Origin: UBA1479 sp963976055
Lineage (GTDB): Bacteria > Pseudomonadota > Alphaproteobacteria > Rhodospirillales > Casp-alpha2
DNA: 64,000 nt
NCBI GenBank assembly: GCA_963976055.1
Contig: CAXBJB010000005.1
Location: 62,001 to 126,000, forward strand
Reading direction: 5' to 3'
Of the stretch, positions 16,979 to 25,038 are shown in pieces. The notes under the pieces are model-generated. The model ran no database searches. It saw nothing but the letters and a program-made list of their open reading frames with translations, and was not told the DNA's origin. Within the stretch, counting starts at the first letter, position 1; every line of letters begins with the position of its first letter. A program made the translations under genes and the position numbers.

Positions 16979-18679
16979 TCAGCGCTTCCGCCATGCCTGG
17001 GTGCGGGAGAGAATACCCCGAGTGAGCCCCGCATGCACCAGCCGAACCGCCGCCGCCGTGCCGACGATCATCATGCCCATGGCCGCCGCGGGCGCCACGT
17101 CGCCGGCATCGTCCATGTTGAGAATCGCGACCGACGCCAGGGCCGTGTCCGGGGAATACAGGAACACCACCGCCGACACCGTCGTCATGGCGTTGACGAA
17201 CAGATACATCGAGATATCCAAAATCGCCGGCATGCAGACGGGCACGGTGATGCGGAAGAAGGTCTTGTAGAACGGCACCTTGAGCGACTGCGACACGCTT
17301 TCAAACTCGCCATCCAACTGTTTCAGCGCCGTCACCGCCGTGAGGTGCGAGACCGTGTAGAAATGGGTGACCGTGCAGATCACCAGGATCGGCATGGTGT
17401 GATAGAGGAAGCCCAGCGGGTTGTTCGGCGCGTTGAAAAAGAACACATAGGCCAGCCCCAGCACCAGGCCCGGCACGGCCATGGGGATCATGCAGAGCAA
17501 CTGCATGGCGGTGCGTCCGGAATGGAAACCTTTGCTTTTTTCCACCAAATAGGCGCCGGTGAACACCATCGCCGTGCCGATCACCGCGGTCCAGGCCGCC
17601 AGTTCGATGGAATTCCAATAGGCATCCCAACTGCCGCCGTCCATCAGGTCGAAGTTGTAATGCTTCAAGGACAGGGTCAGGTCATAGGGCCAGAACTTGG
17701 CGAAGGACGCGAAGCAGGCCATGCCCAGGATCGAGATCATGATCAGGCCGATCAGGCAGCAGAAGGCCAGCATGGTCATGTCCACCGCGCTGTTCTTCTT
17801 CGGCTGATATGGCACCGCGCGGGCCGACAGCAGGGCGACCTGACGGCGCTGCACGATGCGGTCGGCGGCGAAGGCGAACAGGGCCGGCAGCAGCAGAACC
17901 ATGGACACCACCGCCCCCATTTCGAAATCCTGGCGGCCGACCACCTGCTTGTAGATGTCGGTCGCCAGCACGTTGTACTTGCCGCCGACCACCTTGGGCA
18001 CGCCGAAGTCGGTGATGACCAGGGTGAAACAAACGAAGAAGGCCGAGACCACGCCGTAGCGCACGCTGGGCAGGGTCACGGTGAAGAAGGTCTTGATCTT
18101 TGAGGCGCCCAGCGCGTCCGACGCCTCGTACAGGCGCGCATCCGAATTCGCCATCGCGATCAGCATGATCGTCAGAACATGCGGGAACACATAGAAGCAT
18201 TCGCCCATGACGATGCCGATGGGGCCGTAGATCTCATGGCCGAACAGCCAGTCCTTGATGATGCCCTGGTTGCCGAACAGATAAACCAGGGCGATTGCCG
18301 GCAGCAGCGACGGCATCAGGATCGGCAGCAGCGCCACGCCCTTGAACAGGGCCTTGAAGGGAATGCAGGTGCGGGTCAGGGCATAGGCATAGATGAAGGC
18401 CAGCGTCACCACGATGACGCAGCAGATCAGGGTCACCGTCAGGCTGTTTTCGATCGACCAGAACAGCGCCGGGGTGGAAAAGAAGCTGACGTAGTTGGCG
18501 AGGCCGACGAACACGCCGTCGGCGTTCTTGAAGCTTTTTGACAGGATGGCGTAAAGCGGCAGCAGGATCGAGACGGTCAGATACAGCGCGATGCCGACCA
18601 GCACCGCGCGCATGATCCAGTCTTCGCTGCTGACCTTGGGCGTGATCCGAGGTGCTGCGGTAACGGCGGCGTCCCGCAT
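16979..18679 (-). CDS. aepW: 2-aminoethylphosphonate ABC transporter permease (fused two-unit type)
   Basis: A 566-residue inner-membrane protein made of two binding-protein-dependent permease units in tandem, as in the PhnU2/AepW family: one unit from about 25 to 270 with the EAA loop EASDALGASKIKTFFTVTLP, the second from about 300 to 555 with ESVSQSLKVPFYKTFFRITVP. About twelve transmembrane helices are expected. It starts 3 bases after the ATPase gene ends. AEP as ligand is inferred from the neighbouring phnW, phnA and phnY and from the close family match. Confidence 0.9.
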   Translation of the reverse strand: MRDAAVTAAPRITPKVSSEDWIMRAVLVGIALYLTVSILLPLYAILSKSFKNADGVFVGLANYVSFFSTPALFWSIENSLTVTLICCVIVVTLAFIYAYALTRTCIPFKALFKGVALLPILMPSLLPAIALVYLFGNQGIIKDWLFGHEIYGPIGIVMGECFYVFPHVLTIMLIAMANSDARLYEASDALGASKIKTFFTVTLPSVRYGVVSAFFVCFTLVITDFGVPKVVGGKYNVLATDIYKQVVGRQDFEMGAVVSMVLLLPALFAFAADRIVQRRQVALLSARAVPYQPKKNSAVDMTMLAFCCLIGLIMISILGMACFASFAKFWPYDLTLSLKHYNFDLMDGGSWDAYWNSIELAAWTAVIGTAMVFTGAYLVEKSKGFHSGRTAMQLLCMIPMAVPGLVLGLAYVFFFNAPNNPLGFLYHTMPILVICTVTHFYTVSHLTAVTALKQLDGEFESVSQSLKVPFYKTFFRITVPVCMPAILDISMYLFVNAMTTVSAVVFLYSPDTALASVAILNMDDAGDVAPAAAMGMMIVGTAAAVRLVHAGLTRGILSRTQAWRKR

Positions 18680-18682
18680 GGC

Positions 18683-19798
18683 TCAGTCCCCGTCCACGGG
18701 GCGGTAGATGCGCACGAATTCCGGCGGCAGGGCGGCCTGCACGGCCATGCCCTCGCGGATGCCGAGATCGCGCGCGCGGTTGGCCGACAGGTCGATCATG
18801 AAATCGGTGTCCGCGCCGAAAGTCTGGCCGGCGCCGTTGACCGGCACCACATGGCAGCGGTGGAACGAACCCAGGAATTCGACGTCGGTGATGGTCACCG
18901 GAATGCCGGCGGCGCCGGCCTCGGTCGAGACCTGCACGTCTTCCGGCCGGATGCAGACCGTGACCTTGTCGCCGGGGAACAGGCCGTCCAGCGCGGCGCC
19001 GCAGTCGATGGCGACGCCCGCGACGGCGACCTGCCCGCCCGGCCGCACCTGGCCGTCGACGAAATTGGTGGTGCCGATGAAGTCGGCGACGAAGGGCGAC
19101 GCCGGGTCGGCGTAGATGTCTTCCGGCGTGCCGACCTGTTCGATGACGCCGTGGTTCATGACCACGATGCGGTCGGCCATGGCCAGGGCCTCTTCCTGAT
19201 CGTGGGTCACCATGATGGTGGTGATGCCGATCTTTTCCTGCAGTTCCTTGATCTCGTGGCGCAGGTGGACGCGGACCTTGGCGTCGAGCGCCGACAGCGG
19301 CTCGTCCAGCAGCAACAGGCCCGGTGACATGGCCAGGGCGCGGGCCAGGGCCACGCGTTGCTGCTGGCCGCCCGACAGTTGCGCCGGATACTTTTCGGTC
19401 TGGTCGCGCAGGCCGACGAGGTCGAGAAGTTCCGACACGCGGGCCGCGATGTCGGCCTTCGCCATCTTTCGGTTTTCCAAGCCGTAGGCGATGTTCTTCT
19501 TCACGGTCAGGTTGGGAAACAGGGCGTAGGACTGGAACACGATGCCGAAATCGCGTTCGTTGGGCGGCAGGGCCGAAATGTCACGGCCGGCCTGTTCGAC
19601 CGTGCCCATGGTCTGAATGTCCAGGCCGGCGATGGCGCGCAGCAGCGTCGTCTTGCCGCAGCCCGACGGCCCCAGGAAACACACGAATTCACCCTCGGCG
19701 ACGTCCAGCGACACGCTTTGCAGCGCCGTGAACTCACCGAACTTCTTGGTCAGGTTTCGGACCCTGAGATAAGCCCCGCCGTTGTTGTCGTTCGCCAT
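18683..19798 (-). CDS. aepV: 2-aminoethylphosphonate ABC transporter ATP-binding protein
   Basis: A 371-residue ABC ATPase (PhnT2/AepV type). Walker A GPSGCGKTT near residue 40, signature LSGGQQQR, Walker B LLLLDEPLSALDAKV and a C-terminal TOBE domain with IRPEDVQVST are intact. It couples to the fused permease encoded immediately downstream. An intrinsic terminator lies between this gene and the upstream binding-protein gene, so it is probably expressed by read-through. Confidence 0.93.
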   Translation of the reverse strand: MANDNNGGAYLRVRNLTKKFGEFTALQSVSLDVAEGEFVCFLGPSGCGKTTLLRAIAGLDIQTMGTVEQAGRDISALPPNERDFGIVFQSYALFPNLTVKKNIAYGLENRKMAKADIAARVSELLDLVGLRDQTEKYPAQLSGGQQQRVALARALAMSPGLLLLDEPLSALDAKVRVHLRHEIKELQEKIGITTIMVTHDQEEALAMADRIVVMNHGVIEQVGTPEDIYADPASPFVADFIGTTNFVDGQVRPGGQVAVAGVAIDCGAALDGLFPGDKVTVCIRPEDVQVSTEAGAAGIPVTITDVEFLGSFHRCHVVPVNGAGQTFGADTDFMIDLSANRARDLGIREGMAVQAALPPEFVRIYRPVDGD

Positions 19799-19871
19799 GC
19801 CCGCCCTCCAAGGCTGAATTCTATCAGACCGCGCCCCCCCCGCGCACGGACTGAACGCGACCGAAACAGAA

Positions 19872-19900
19872 AGCCCCGGCCCCTTGCGGGAGCCGGGGCT
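19872..19900 (-). terminator. Intercistronic terminator between aepX and aepV
   Basis: A 9-bp stem (AGCCCCGGC at 19872-19880, complement at 19892-19900) is followed on the minus strand by TTTCTGTTT. It lies 32 bases beyond the aepX stop and ~70 before aepV. A leaky terminator here would yield more binding protein than membrane subunits. Confidence 0.7.
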
Positions 19901-19931
19901 TGCCGTTCAGATCAGTGTGGAAAAGATAATC

Positions 19932-20975
19932 TTACTTCTTCGGTTCGGACTTGCCGTCGTAGCGCTTGCGCCACTCGTCCAGAATGCGGATGCGGTTGGC
20001 GGCCGCCCACTTGAAGTCGTTCTTGATCATCTTGTCTTCGATGCCGACGGGGAAGTTCTTCACCGGCTTGGCGACGCCGGGCATGGCGACGACGGCGTAT
20101 TCCTCGTTGTAGATTTCCTGCGCCGTCTTGGACACGGACCAGTCGGCCAGCGCCTGCGCGGCCTTCAGATTTTTCGTGTTCTTGACGATGCCGAAGGATT
20201 CCAGATCCCAGCCCACGCCTTCGGTCGGCGCGATGACTTCCAACGGCGCGCCTTCGTTCTTGGACTTGGCGCCCCGGTAGGCGAAGGAAATGCCGATGGC
20301 GATTTCACCCTTGGCCGCCAGCTTGCAGGGCTTGGAGCCGGAATGGGTGTAGCGCGCGATGTTTTCGTGCAGGGCGTCCATGTATTTCCAGGCCTTGTCC
20401 TCACCCTGGATCTGAATCCACGACGACACGTCGAGGAAGCCCGTGCCCGACGAATTCGGGTTCGGCATGATGACATGGCCCTTGTAGACCGGCTTGGTCA
20501 GGTCTTCCCAGGTCGCGGGGACCGGCAGCTTGTGCTTGGCGCCCTCGACCGTGTTGAAGCAGACCGACGCGATCCAGGCGCGCTGCCCGACCCACAGCGG
20601 CGGGGTGTTGGTGGTGTCGTAATACTTCTTCGACAGCTTGTCCAAACCCTTGGGCGCATAGCCCTGGAAGTAGTTGTAATCGGCCAGCAGCAGCAGGCTG
20701 GTCGCCGCCACGCCCCAGACGATGTCGGCCTTGGGGTTTTCCTTTTCGGCCAGCAGCTTGGAGGTGATGATGCCCGTGGAATCGCGGACCCACTTGATGT
20801 TGACGTCCGGGTTGTCCTTCTCGAAGGCCGATTTGAACTTCTTCAGCTCGTCCGCCTCGACCGCCGTGTAGACCAGAAGATCGGTCTTCGCCTTGGCGGG
20901 GGCGGCGCCCAGAATGGCGGCTGTCGCCACCGTCGCGAGCCCCAGACCGAGGCTGCGGAACCATGTCGATTTCAT
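19932..20975 (-). CDS. aepX: 2-aminoethylphosphonate-binding periplasmic protein
   Basis: Extracellular solute-binding protein of the iron/phosphonate-binding type (PhnS2/AepX), 347 residues. A signal peptide ends around AILGAAPAKA, and the mature protein begins TDLLVYTAVEADELKKFK. The motifs GVAATSLLLLADY and MPNPNSSGTGFLDVSSW are typical of putative AEP-binding proteins. The ATG at 20975 is preceded by AGGGAG. It is divergent from the LysR regulator gene with site D in the 254-base gap, a classical LysR arrangement. Confidence 0.92.
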   Translation of the reverse strand: MKSTWFRSLGLGLATVATAAILGAAPAKAKTDLLVYTAVEADELKKFKSAFEKDNPDVNIKWVRDSTGIITSKLLAEKENPKADIVWGVAATSLLLLADYNYFQGYAPKGLDKLSKKYYDTTNTPPLWVGQRAWIASVCFNTVEGAKHKLPVPATWEDLTKPVYKGHVIMPNPNSSGTGFLDVSSWIQIQGEDKAWKYMDALHENIARYTHSGSKPCKLAAKGEIAIGISFAYRGAKSKNEGAPLEVIAPTEGVGWDLESFGIVKNTKNLKAAQALADWSVSKTAQEIYNEEYAVVAMPGVAKPVKNFPVGIEDKMIKNDFKWAAANRIRILDEWRKRYDGKSEPKK

Positions 20976-21159
20976 TGTGATACTCCCTGTTTGATCGCCG
21001 GATTATCAGGTTGGACCGTTACCGGCATGTGACAGTTTTAACCGTTTCTGCGGTGACGTGACAGGATTTGTTCGGCACTGCACCAAATCCCCCCGGTGCC
21101 CGCGCCCTCGTCGACGCCGGCCCCGAACCCCCGGCGAATTCGCCGATACGCGGGGTTCA

Positions 21160-21220
21160 TGTAGACTCAATCGCATTGGGGAAATATAAGTCAAATCGTC
21201 AGTTTATATAGGTCGTATAG
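21160..21220. promoter_or_regulatory. LysR-type operator in the aepX/lysR divergent region (site D)
   Basis: Dyad-like ATATAGGTCGTATAG (21206-21220), 7 bases, GTCAAATCG (21190-21198); the minus strand then has TTGACT (21194-21189) and, after 17 bases, ATTGAG. The geometry equals sites A-C and points towards aepX. The dyad ends 9 bases before the lysR ATG, so binding would also repress lysR. The rest of 20976-21229 shows no gene. Confidence 0.7.
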
Positions 21221-21229
21221 GTTTCATCT

Positions 21230-22096
21230 ATGTACTATTCGCAACTGCGCGCGTTCCATGCGGTCGCGACGCAAGGCGGTTTCTCCAAGGCCGCCGACCA
21301 CCTGCACCTGACCCAGCCGACCCTGTCCGACCAGGTGCGCAAGCTGGAGCGTGATTTCGACATCCTCTTGTTCAACCGCACCTCGCGCTCGGTCGCGCTG
21401 ACCGACGCCGGGCGGCACCTGCTCGCCATCACCAACCGGATGTTCGAATGCGAGGGCGAGGCGCTGGAATACCTCAAGGAATCGCAGAACCTGCTGGTCG
21501 GCTCCCTGACGCTCTCGGCCGACGCGCCGTTCCATGTGCTGCGCATCGTGCGCGCCTTCCGCAACCGCTATCCCGGCGTGACCGTGAACCTGAAGATCGG
21601 CAACTCGGAAGACATCCTGAACCAGCTTTATGATTTCGACGCCGACGTCGGCGTGTTTTCCCACGTGCCCGACGACGCCAGGCTCAAGGTGCTGAGCCTG
21701 CGCGACGACCCGCTGGTCGCCGTCATCAACCGCGACCATCCCTGGGCCGGGCGCGGCGCCGTGAAGTTCAAGGAACTGGCCGGCGAGCCCCTGGTGCTGC
21801 GCGAACGCGGCTCGACCACCCGCCGTCTGGTCGAACAGGAATTCGCGCGGCTGGAACTTCAGATGGGCACGGTGATGGAGGTCGAGGGCCGCGAAAGCAT
21901 CCGCGAGGCCGTGGCCACCGGCAACGGCATCGGCTTCGTCTCCAAACCGGAATTCGGCTTCGATAGCCGCCTCGTGATGATCGAGTTGAAGGACTGCAAG
22001 CTGCCCATGCACGAATACATGGTCTGCCTGGAAAACCGGGCGGAGACGCGGGTGGTGCGGGCGTTCTGGGAACTGGCGGTGACGGAGCGGGATTAG
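21230..22096 (+). CDS. LysR-family transcriptional regulator of the phosphonate cluster
   Basis: A 288-residue LTTR. The N-terminal winged helix-turn-helix is typical (FHAVATQGGFSKAADHLHLTQPTLS, residues ~8-32 of which AADHLHLTQPTLS is the recognition part), followed by a LysR substrate-binding domain from about 90. Divergent from aepXVW and close to phnW/phnA, it is the obvious candidate activator. Four matching dyad operators in the window (A-D) fit one regulator acting on several promoters. The inducer (AEP or an intermediate) is unknown. Its stop codon overlaps the convergent HNH gene by 4 bases. Confidence 0.9.
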   Translation: MYYSQLRAFHAVATQGGFSKAADHLHLTQPTLSDQVRKLERDFDILLFNRTSRSVALTDAGRHLLAITNRMFECEGEALEYLKESQNLLVGSLTLSADAPFHVLRIVRAFRNRYPGVTVNLKIGNSEDILNQLYDFDADVGVFSHVPDDARLKVLSLRDDPLVAVINRDHPWAGRGAVKFKELAGEPLVLRERGSTTRRLVEQEFARLELQMGTVMEVEGRESIREAVATGNGIGFVSKPEFGFDSRLVMIELKDCKLPMHEYMVCLENRAETRVVRAFWELAVTERD

Positions 22097-22872
22097 GGTT
22101 CTTCGTCCGCTAGGAAATCATAAATCTCATTTTGGAACTGGCTCCAGGACGTGACCCTTTTGGAAAACGTTTTCAAGCTATCAATAGTTGCACCAGCCTC
22201 AACCGCTTGTTCCAAGAGATCGAGACAGTCTCGCTCATTCAAATAATTGAGCCGATTTCGCAGAATGCCGCGAATATATAGTAACTCCTTCAGAAACGGC
22301 TTTTCAGCTGATGATCGGCGAACCCTAATAATGCCAGGAACTGCATCAAAGGCACGGTTCCAACTCTCCGATGTAGCTTGTCGCTCATCTTCCCATTTCA
22401 AATATTGGAGAAACGCCGTATCGATCGCGTCGAGTATTTCATCGAATTCGAACTGCGCTAACCATTTCCGAACGTTACGCCGACCATGTTCATTGACGGC
22501 AAACTGTGATTTCCCTTCTATAGATTTCTCTATGAGACTTAGCTTGTCTTCCTCAATAGAGGCCAGTCCATCTCGCCAATCCACAAGCATTTCGAGTTGC
22601 ACGCGACGTTCGTTTAAGTCGTCAAGCTGTTGCTTTTGCTGTGTGACGACAGTCTTATCGCCAAGTTCCCGTTTGCCTTTCCCAGCGTTGCAAGCGTGGC
22701 AAGACGTTATCAAATTCAGAAATTCATTCGTGCCACCAGACGCAACGGGATTTATATGATCAATCTGAAGAAGGACGTCTGGAGCCGCAGCGCCGCAATA
22801 CTGACAGGTAAAACTGTCGCGCTTGAATATCTCAAATCTCGTTTTCTTGCTGAGGGGTTTTCGCTTAGCCAT
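22093..22872 (-). CDS. HNH endonuclease, AT-richer accessory gene
   Basis: A 259-residue protein with an N-terminal HNH nuclease domain: FKRDSFTCQYCG near residue 16, DHINPVASGGTNEFLNL near 38 (catalytic His in IDHINP) and SCHACNAGKGKR near 58, with paired CxxC zinc motifs. The remaining ~180 residues are helical and charged, with no recognised function. Base composition is clearly more AT-rich and codon choice differs from neighbouring genes, so recent acquisition is likely. It is convergent with and overlaps the end of the LysR gene. It may be a defence nuclease or a solitary mobile gene. Confidence 0.85.
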   Translation of the reverse strand: MAKRKPLSKKTRFEIFKRDSFTCQYCGAAAPDVLLQIDHINPVASGGTNEFLNLITSCHACNAGKGKRELGDKTVVTQQKQQLDDLNERRVQLEMLVDWRDGLASIEEDKLSLIEKSIEGKSQFAVNEHGRRNVRKWLAQFEFDEILDAIDTAFLQYLKWEDERQATSESWNRAFDAVPGIIRVRRSSAEKPFLKELLYIRGILRNRLNYLNERDCLDLLEQAVEAGATIDSLKTFSKRVTSWSQFQNEIYDFLADEEP

Positions 22873-22973
22873 CTATCCATCGGATGATGTTAGAGAATTG
22901 AATAACTAGACTAGCACAGCACGGAACCCGAGTGGAGAGACGTCTACCCCCGGCTAGAATTGGACATTTCGTC

Positions 22974-23007
22974 CCGTCATGGCCGGGCTTGACCCGGCCA
23001 TCCACGC
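22974..23007. repeat. Palindromic dispersed repeat, copy 1 (complete)
   Basis: Perfect 9-bp arms ATGGCCGGG (22979-22987) and CCCGGCCAT (22993-23001) around CTTGA, flanked by GTC and CCACG. It abuts the stop codon of the GIY-YIG gene. Other copies lie at 23340, 23431, 23498 and 23584. Confidence 0.85.
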
Positions 23008-23009
23008 CT

Positions 23010-23297
23010 TTACGCGAGCCTGTCGAAAAGATCATCCCAGTTTGGGTTGGCCTCCAGAATCAAGCGGACCTTCCATGCGCGTGACCAATGTTTGAGGTTC
23101 TTCTCACGTTGGAGTGCGGAGCGGATATCCGCATGGGGTTCCGCGTAGACCAATCGTTTGAGGCCGTATTTCTTCGTGAAGCCATCGGCCAAGCCCTCCC
23201 GATGCTCCCATACGCGACGCGCGAGATCGTTTGTGACGCCGACGTAGAGCGTCCCGTTTGGCCTGTTCGTCATGATGTAGACCCAACCGCCTGCCAT
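23010..23297 (-). CDS. Small GIY-YIG nuclease-domain protein
   Basis: A 95-residue single-domain GIY-YIG protein (UPF0213/YhbQ-like). The two signature strands are VYIMTN and LYVGVTNDLARRVWEHREG, with the conserved Arg in ARRVWEHR and a Glu/Asn near the end (EANPNW). Function is not established for this clade. It is bracketed by copies of a palindromic repeat, one of which touches its stop codon, an association worth testing. Composition is closer to the host than that of the HNH gene next to it. Confidence 0.9.
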   Translation of the reverse strand: MAGGWVYIMTNRPNGTLYVGVTNDLARRVWEHREGLADGFTKKYGLKRLVYAEPHADIRSALQREKNLKHWSRAWKVRLILEANPNWDDLFDRLA

Positions 23298-23339
23298 CGG
23301 CCGATTTTAGATATCAACGGGCCGAGCCGCCACATTCAA

Positions 23340-23363
23340 CGTGGATGGCCGGGTCAAGCCCAC
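23340..23363. repeat. Palindromic dispersed repeat, copy 2 (half)
   Basis: CGTGGATGGCCGGGTCAAGCC followed by CAC: one arm plus the loop-side bases of the same element, inverted relative to copy 1. The second arm is degenerate or missing. Confidence 0.7.
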
Positions 23364-23430
23364 TGCTGTCCGGTTTAATCGGGAAGACGGTCTTTTTTAC
23401 TGTCTCCGATCCGCAAATTCACCCAAGGAT

Positions 23431-23463
23431 CGTCATGGCCGGGCCCAGACCCGGCCATCCACG
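23431..23463. repeat. Palindromic dispersed repeat, copy 3 (complete)
   Basis: Arms ATGGCCGGG (23435-23443) and CCCGGCCAT (23450-23458) around a 6-base loop CCCAGA, with CGTC before and CCACG after, the same outer bases as copy 1. Confidence 0.85.
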
Positions 23464-23497
23464 TGCTGATCGAGTCAAAACCCGAGAGAGGGAAGGC

Positions 23498-23527
23498 GTG
23501 GATGCCCGTGTCAAGCACGGGCATGAC
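23498..23527. repeat. Palindromic dispersed repeat, copy 4 (variant arms)
   Basis: GTGG, arms ATGCCCGTG (23502-23510) and CACGGGCAT (23516-23524) around TCAAG, then GAC. The outer frame matches the other copies, while the arms have co-varied (CCGTG/CACGG for CCGGG/CCCGG), showing that pairing is maintained. Confidence 0.8.
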
Positions 23528-23583
23528 GACGAAAAGATGCATCCAGAGTCGAATACGCGACCCAATTTTCTGAATCGGACAGC

Positions 23584-23605
23584 CGTGGGTCAAGCCCGGC
23601 CATGA
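23584..23605. repeat. Palindromic dispersed repeat, copy 5 (half)
   Basis: GTGGGTCAAGCCCGGCCATGAC: loop side and one arm of the element. The stretch 23298-23632 between the GIY-YIG and glutamine-synthetase-like genes consists mainly of copies 2-5 and has no credible gene. Confidence 0.7.
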
Positions 23606-23632
23606 CAAACGGGGCGTCGATACGCCCGTCCC

Positions 23633-25000
23633 TCAAATAATCTCAAAATACCGCTCCATCTCCCAGTCGGTGATGGCGCGGCGGAATTGGCGTTCTTCCC
23701 ATTCGCGGGTCGCGGCGTAGTGGTCGACGAATGAATCACCAAAGATGGCGCGCGCGGGCTTCGACGCCCTGAGCATCCCGGCCGCGTCCATCAGGGTGCG
23801 CGGCAGGTTGAGGCGTTTGGGGAAGGTCTTGTCGTAGGCGTTGCCCTCGACCACCTTGTCGGGCTCGATCTTGTTCTCGATCCCCCACAGGCCGGCGCCG
23901 ATGCCGGCGGCGAGGGCCAGGTAGGGATTGGCGTCGGCGGCGGCGATGCGGAATTCCACGCGCTGCGATTTTTCCGAGCCGGGGATGATGCGGATCGCGC
24001 AGGTCCGGTTGTCGACCCCCCAGGTCGAATCCGTCGGCGCCCAGAAGCCCGGCACCAGGCGAGTGTAGCTGTTGACCGTGTTCGCGATCATCGACAGGAA
24101 TTCCGGCAGGAGTTTCTGCTGACCGCCGACGAAGTGGCGCATGGTGTCGCTCATCCCATGCGGTTTTTTCTTGTCCAGGAAGATCGGCTTGCCCGCCTTG
24201 TTGGTCAGCGACATGTGGATATGGCCCGACTGCCCCGGCCAGTCCGGCGACCAGCGCGCCATGAAGGTCGCCATCAGGCCGCGCTTCTGCGCCATGATCT
24301 TCGCAAACGTCTTGAACAGCACGGCCTTGTCGGCAGCGGACAGCGCCCCGTCGACCTGGATCGCGGCTTCGAGCACGCCCGGCCCGGTTTCCTCGTGCAG
24401 GCCCTCGAGCGCCATGTCCATCTTCACGCAGCCGTCGAGGATGTCGCGGTAGAGGTCGCTTTCGGTCGTGGAGCGCAGCATGGAATAGCCGAAGAAGCCG
24501 GGCTGGATCGGCTTCAGATCGCGGTAGTTCTTTTCGCGCACGGTTTCGGGCGTTTCCTCGAACATGAAGAATTCGTATTCGAGCCCGGCCAACACCTTGA
24601 AGCCCATCTTCTCGGCTTTCTCCAAGGTCCGGCGCAGCACGGCGCGGGGGCAGACGTCTTCATACTTGCCGTCGAATTCGCCGAGGAAGAACAGCATGTC
24701 GTCTTCCCAGGCGATCTCGCGGCAGCTTTCCGGAATGATGCGCACGGGCGCGTCGGGATAGCCCGTGTGCCAGCCGGTGACGGAGACGTTGTCGTAAAGC
24801 TGGTCCTTGGAATCCCAGCCCAGCACCACGTCGCAGAAGCCGAAGCCCTTATCGAGGGAGGAGATGAACTTGTCGGCCTTCATGTACTTGCCGCGCATGA
24901 TGCCGTCCATGTCGACGACGCCGACCTTGACGTAATCGCATTTGCGCTCGGCGATGATCTTTTTGGCGTCCGCCGCCGTCTTGACCTGTCCCGGTTTCAT
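23633..25000 (-). CDS. Glutamine-synthetase-family ligase
   Basis: A 455-residue member of the GlnA superfamily but not canonical GlnA: it resembles the PuuA/gamma-glutamylamide-synthetase type that joins glutamate to an amine using ATP. Catalytic-domain motifs are present: GLEYEFFMFEE near residue 135, SGHIHMSL near 250, the ATP-loop NSYTRLVPGFWAPT near 310 and the metal/phosphate-binding RVEFRIAAADANPYLALAA near 345. The ATG at 25000 follows a CAGGGGG stretch. It is the last gene of the five-gene operon. The amine is unknown; the operon context makes an aminated C2/C3 compound or a released methylamine possible. Confidence 0.88.
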   Translation of the reverse strand: MKPGQVKTAADAKKIIAERKCDYVKVGVVDMDGIMRGKYMKADKFISSLDKGFGFCDVVLGWDSKDQLYDNVSVTGWHTGYPDAPVRIIPESCREIAWEDDMLFFLGEFDGKYEDVCPRAVLRRTLEKAEKMGFKVLAGLEYEFFMFEETPETVREKNYRDLKPIQPGFFGYSMLRSTTESDLYRDILDGCVKMDMALEGLHEETGPGVLEAAIQVDGALSAADKAVLFKTFAKIMAQKRGLMATFMARWSPDWPGQSGHIHMSLTNKAGKPIFLDKKKPHGMSDTMRHFVGGQQKLLPEFLSMIANTVNSYTRLVPGFWAPTDSTWGVDNRTCAIRIIPGSEKSQRVEFRIAAADANPYLALAAGIGAGLWGIENKIEPDKVVEGNAYDKTFPKRLNLPRTLMDAAGMLRASKPARAIFGDSFVDHYAATREWEERQFRRAITDWEMERYFEII

Positions 25001-25038
25001 CTGCCTGTCCCCCTGCCTTGAATGAAAATCGTTGGCCC

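Noticed and set aside
13316..18103. Very long open frame of ~1595 codons on the plus strand
   Set aside because: It lies antisense to the FAD oxidoreductase, phnW and aepW, all with clear family motifs. Its product is His/Arg/Gly-rich low-complexity sequence, as expected from the reverse strand of high-GC genes.
10244..20975. C-P lyase (phnGHIJKLM) or phosphonatase (phnX) pathway
   Set aside because: None of these genes is present; the cleavage step here is PhnA after PhnY.
22974..23007. Palindrome as intrinsic terminator of the GIY-YIG gene
   Set aside because: There is no T-run, and near-identical copies occur away from gene ends at 23431 and 23498, so it is a dispersed repeat.
22974..23605. 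CRISPR array
   Set aside because: Copies are in both orientations, palindromic, unequal in spacing and partly half-length; there are no cas genes.
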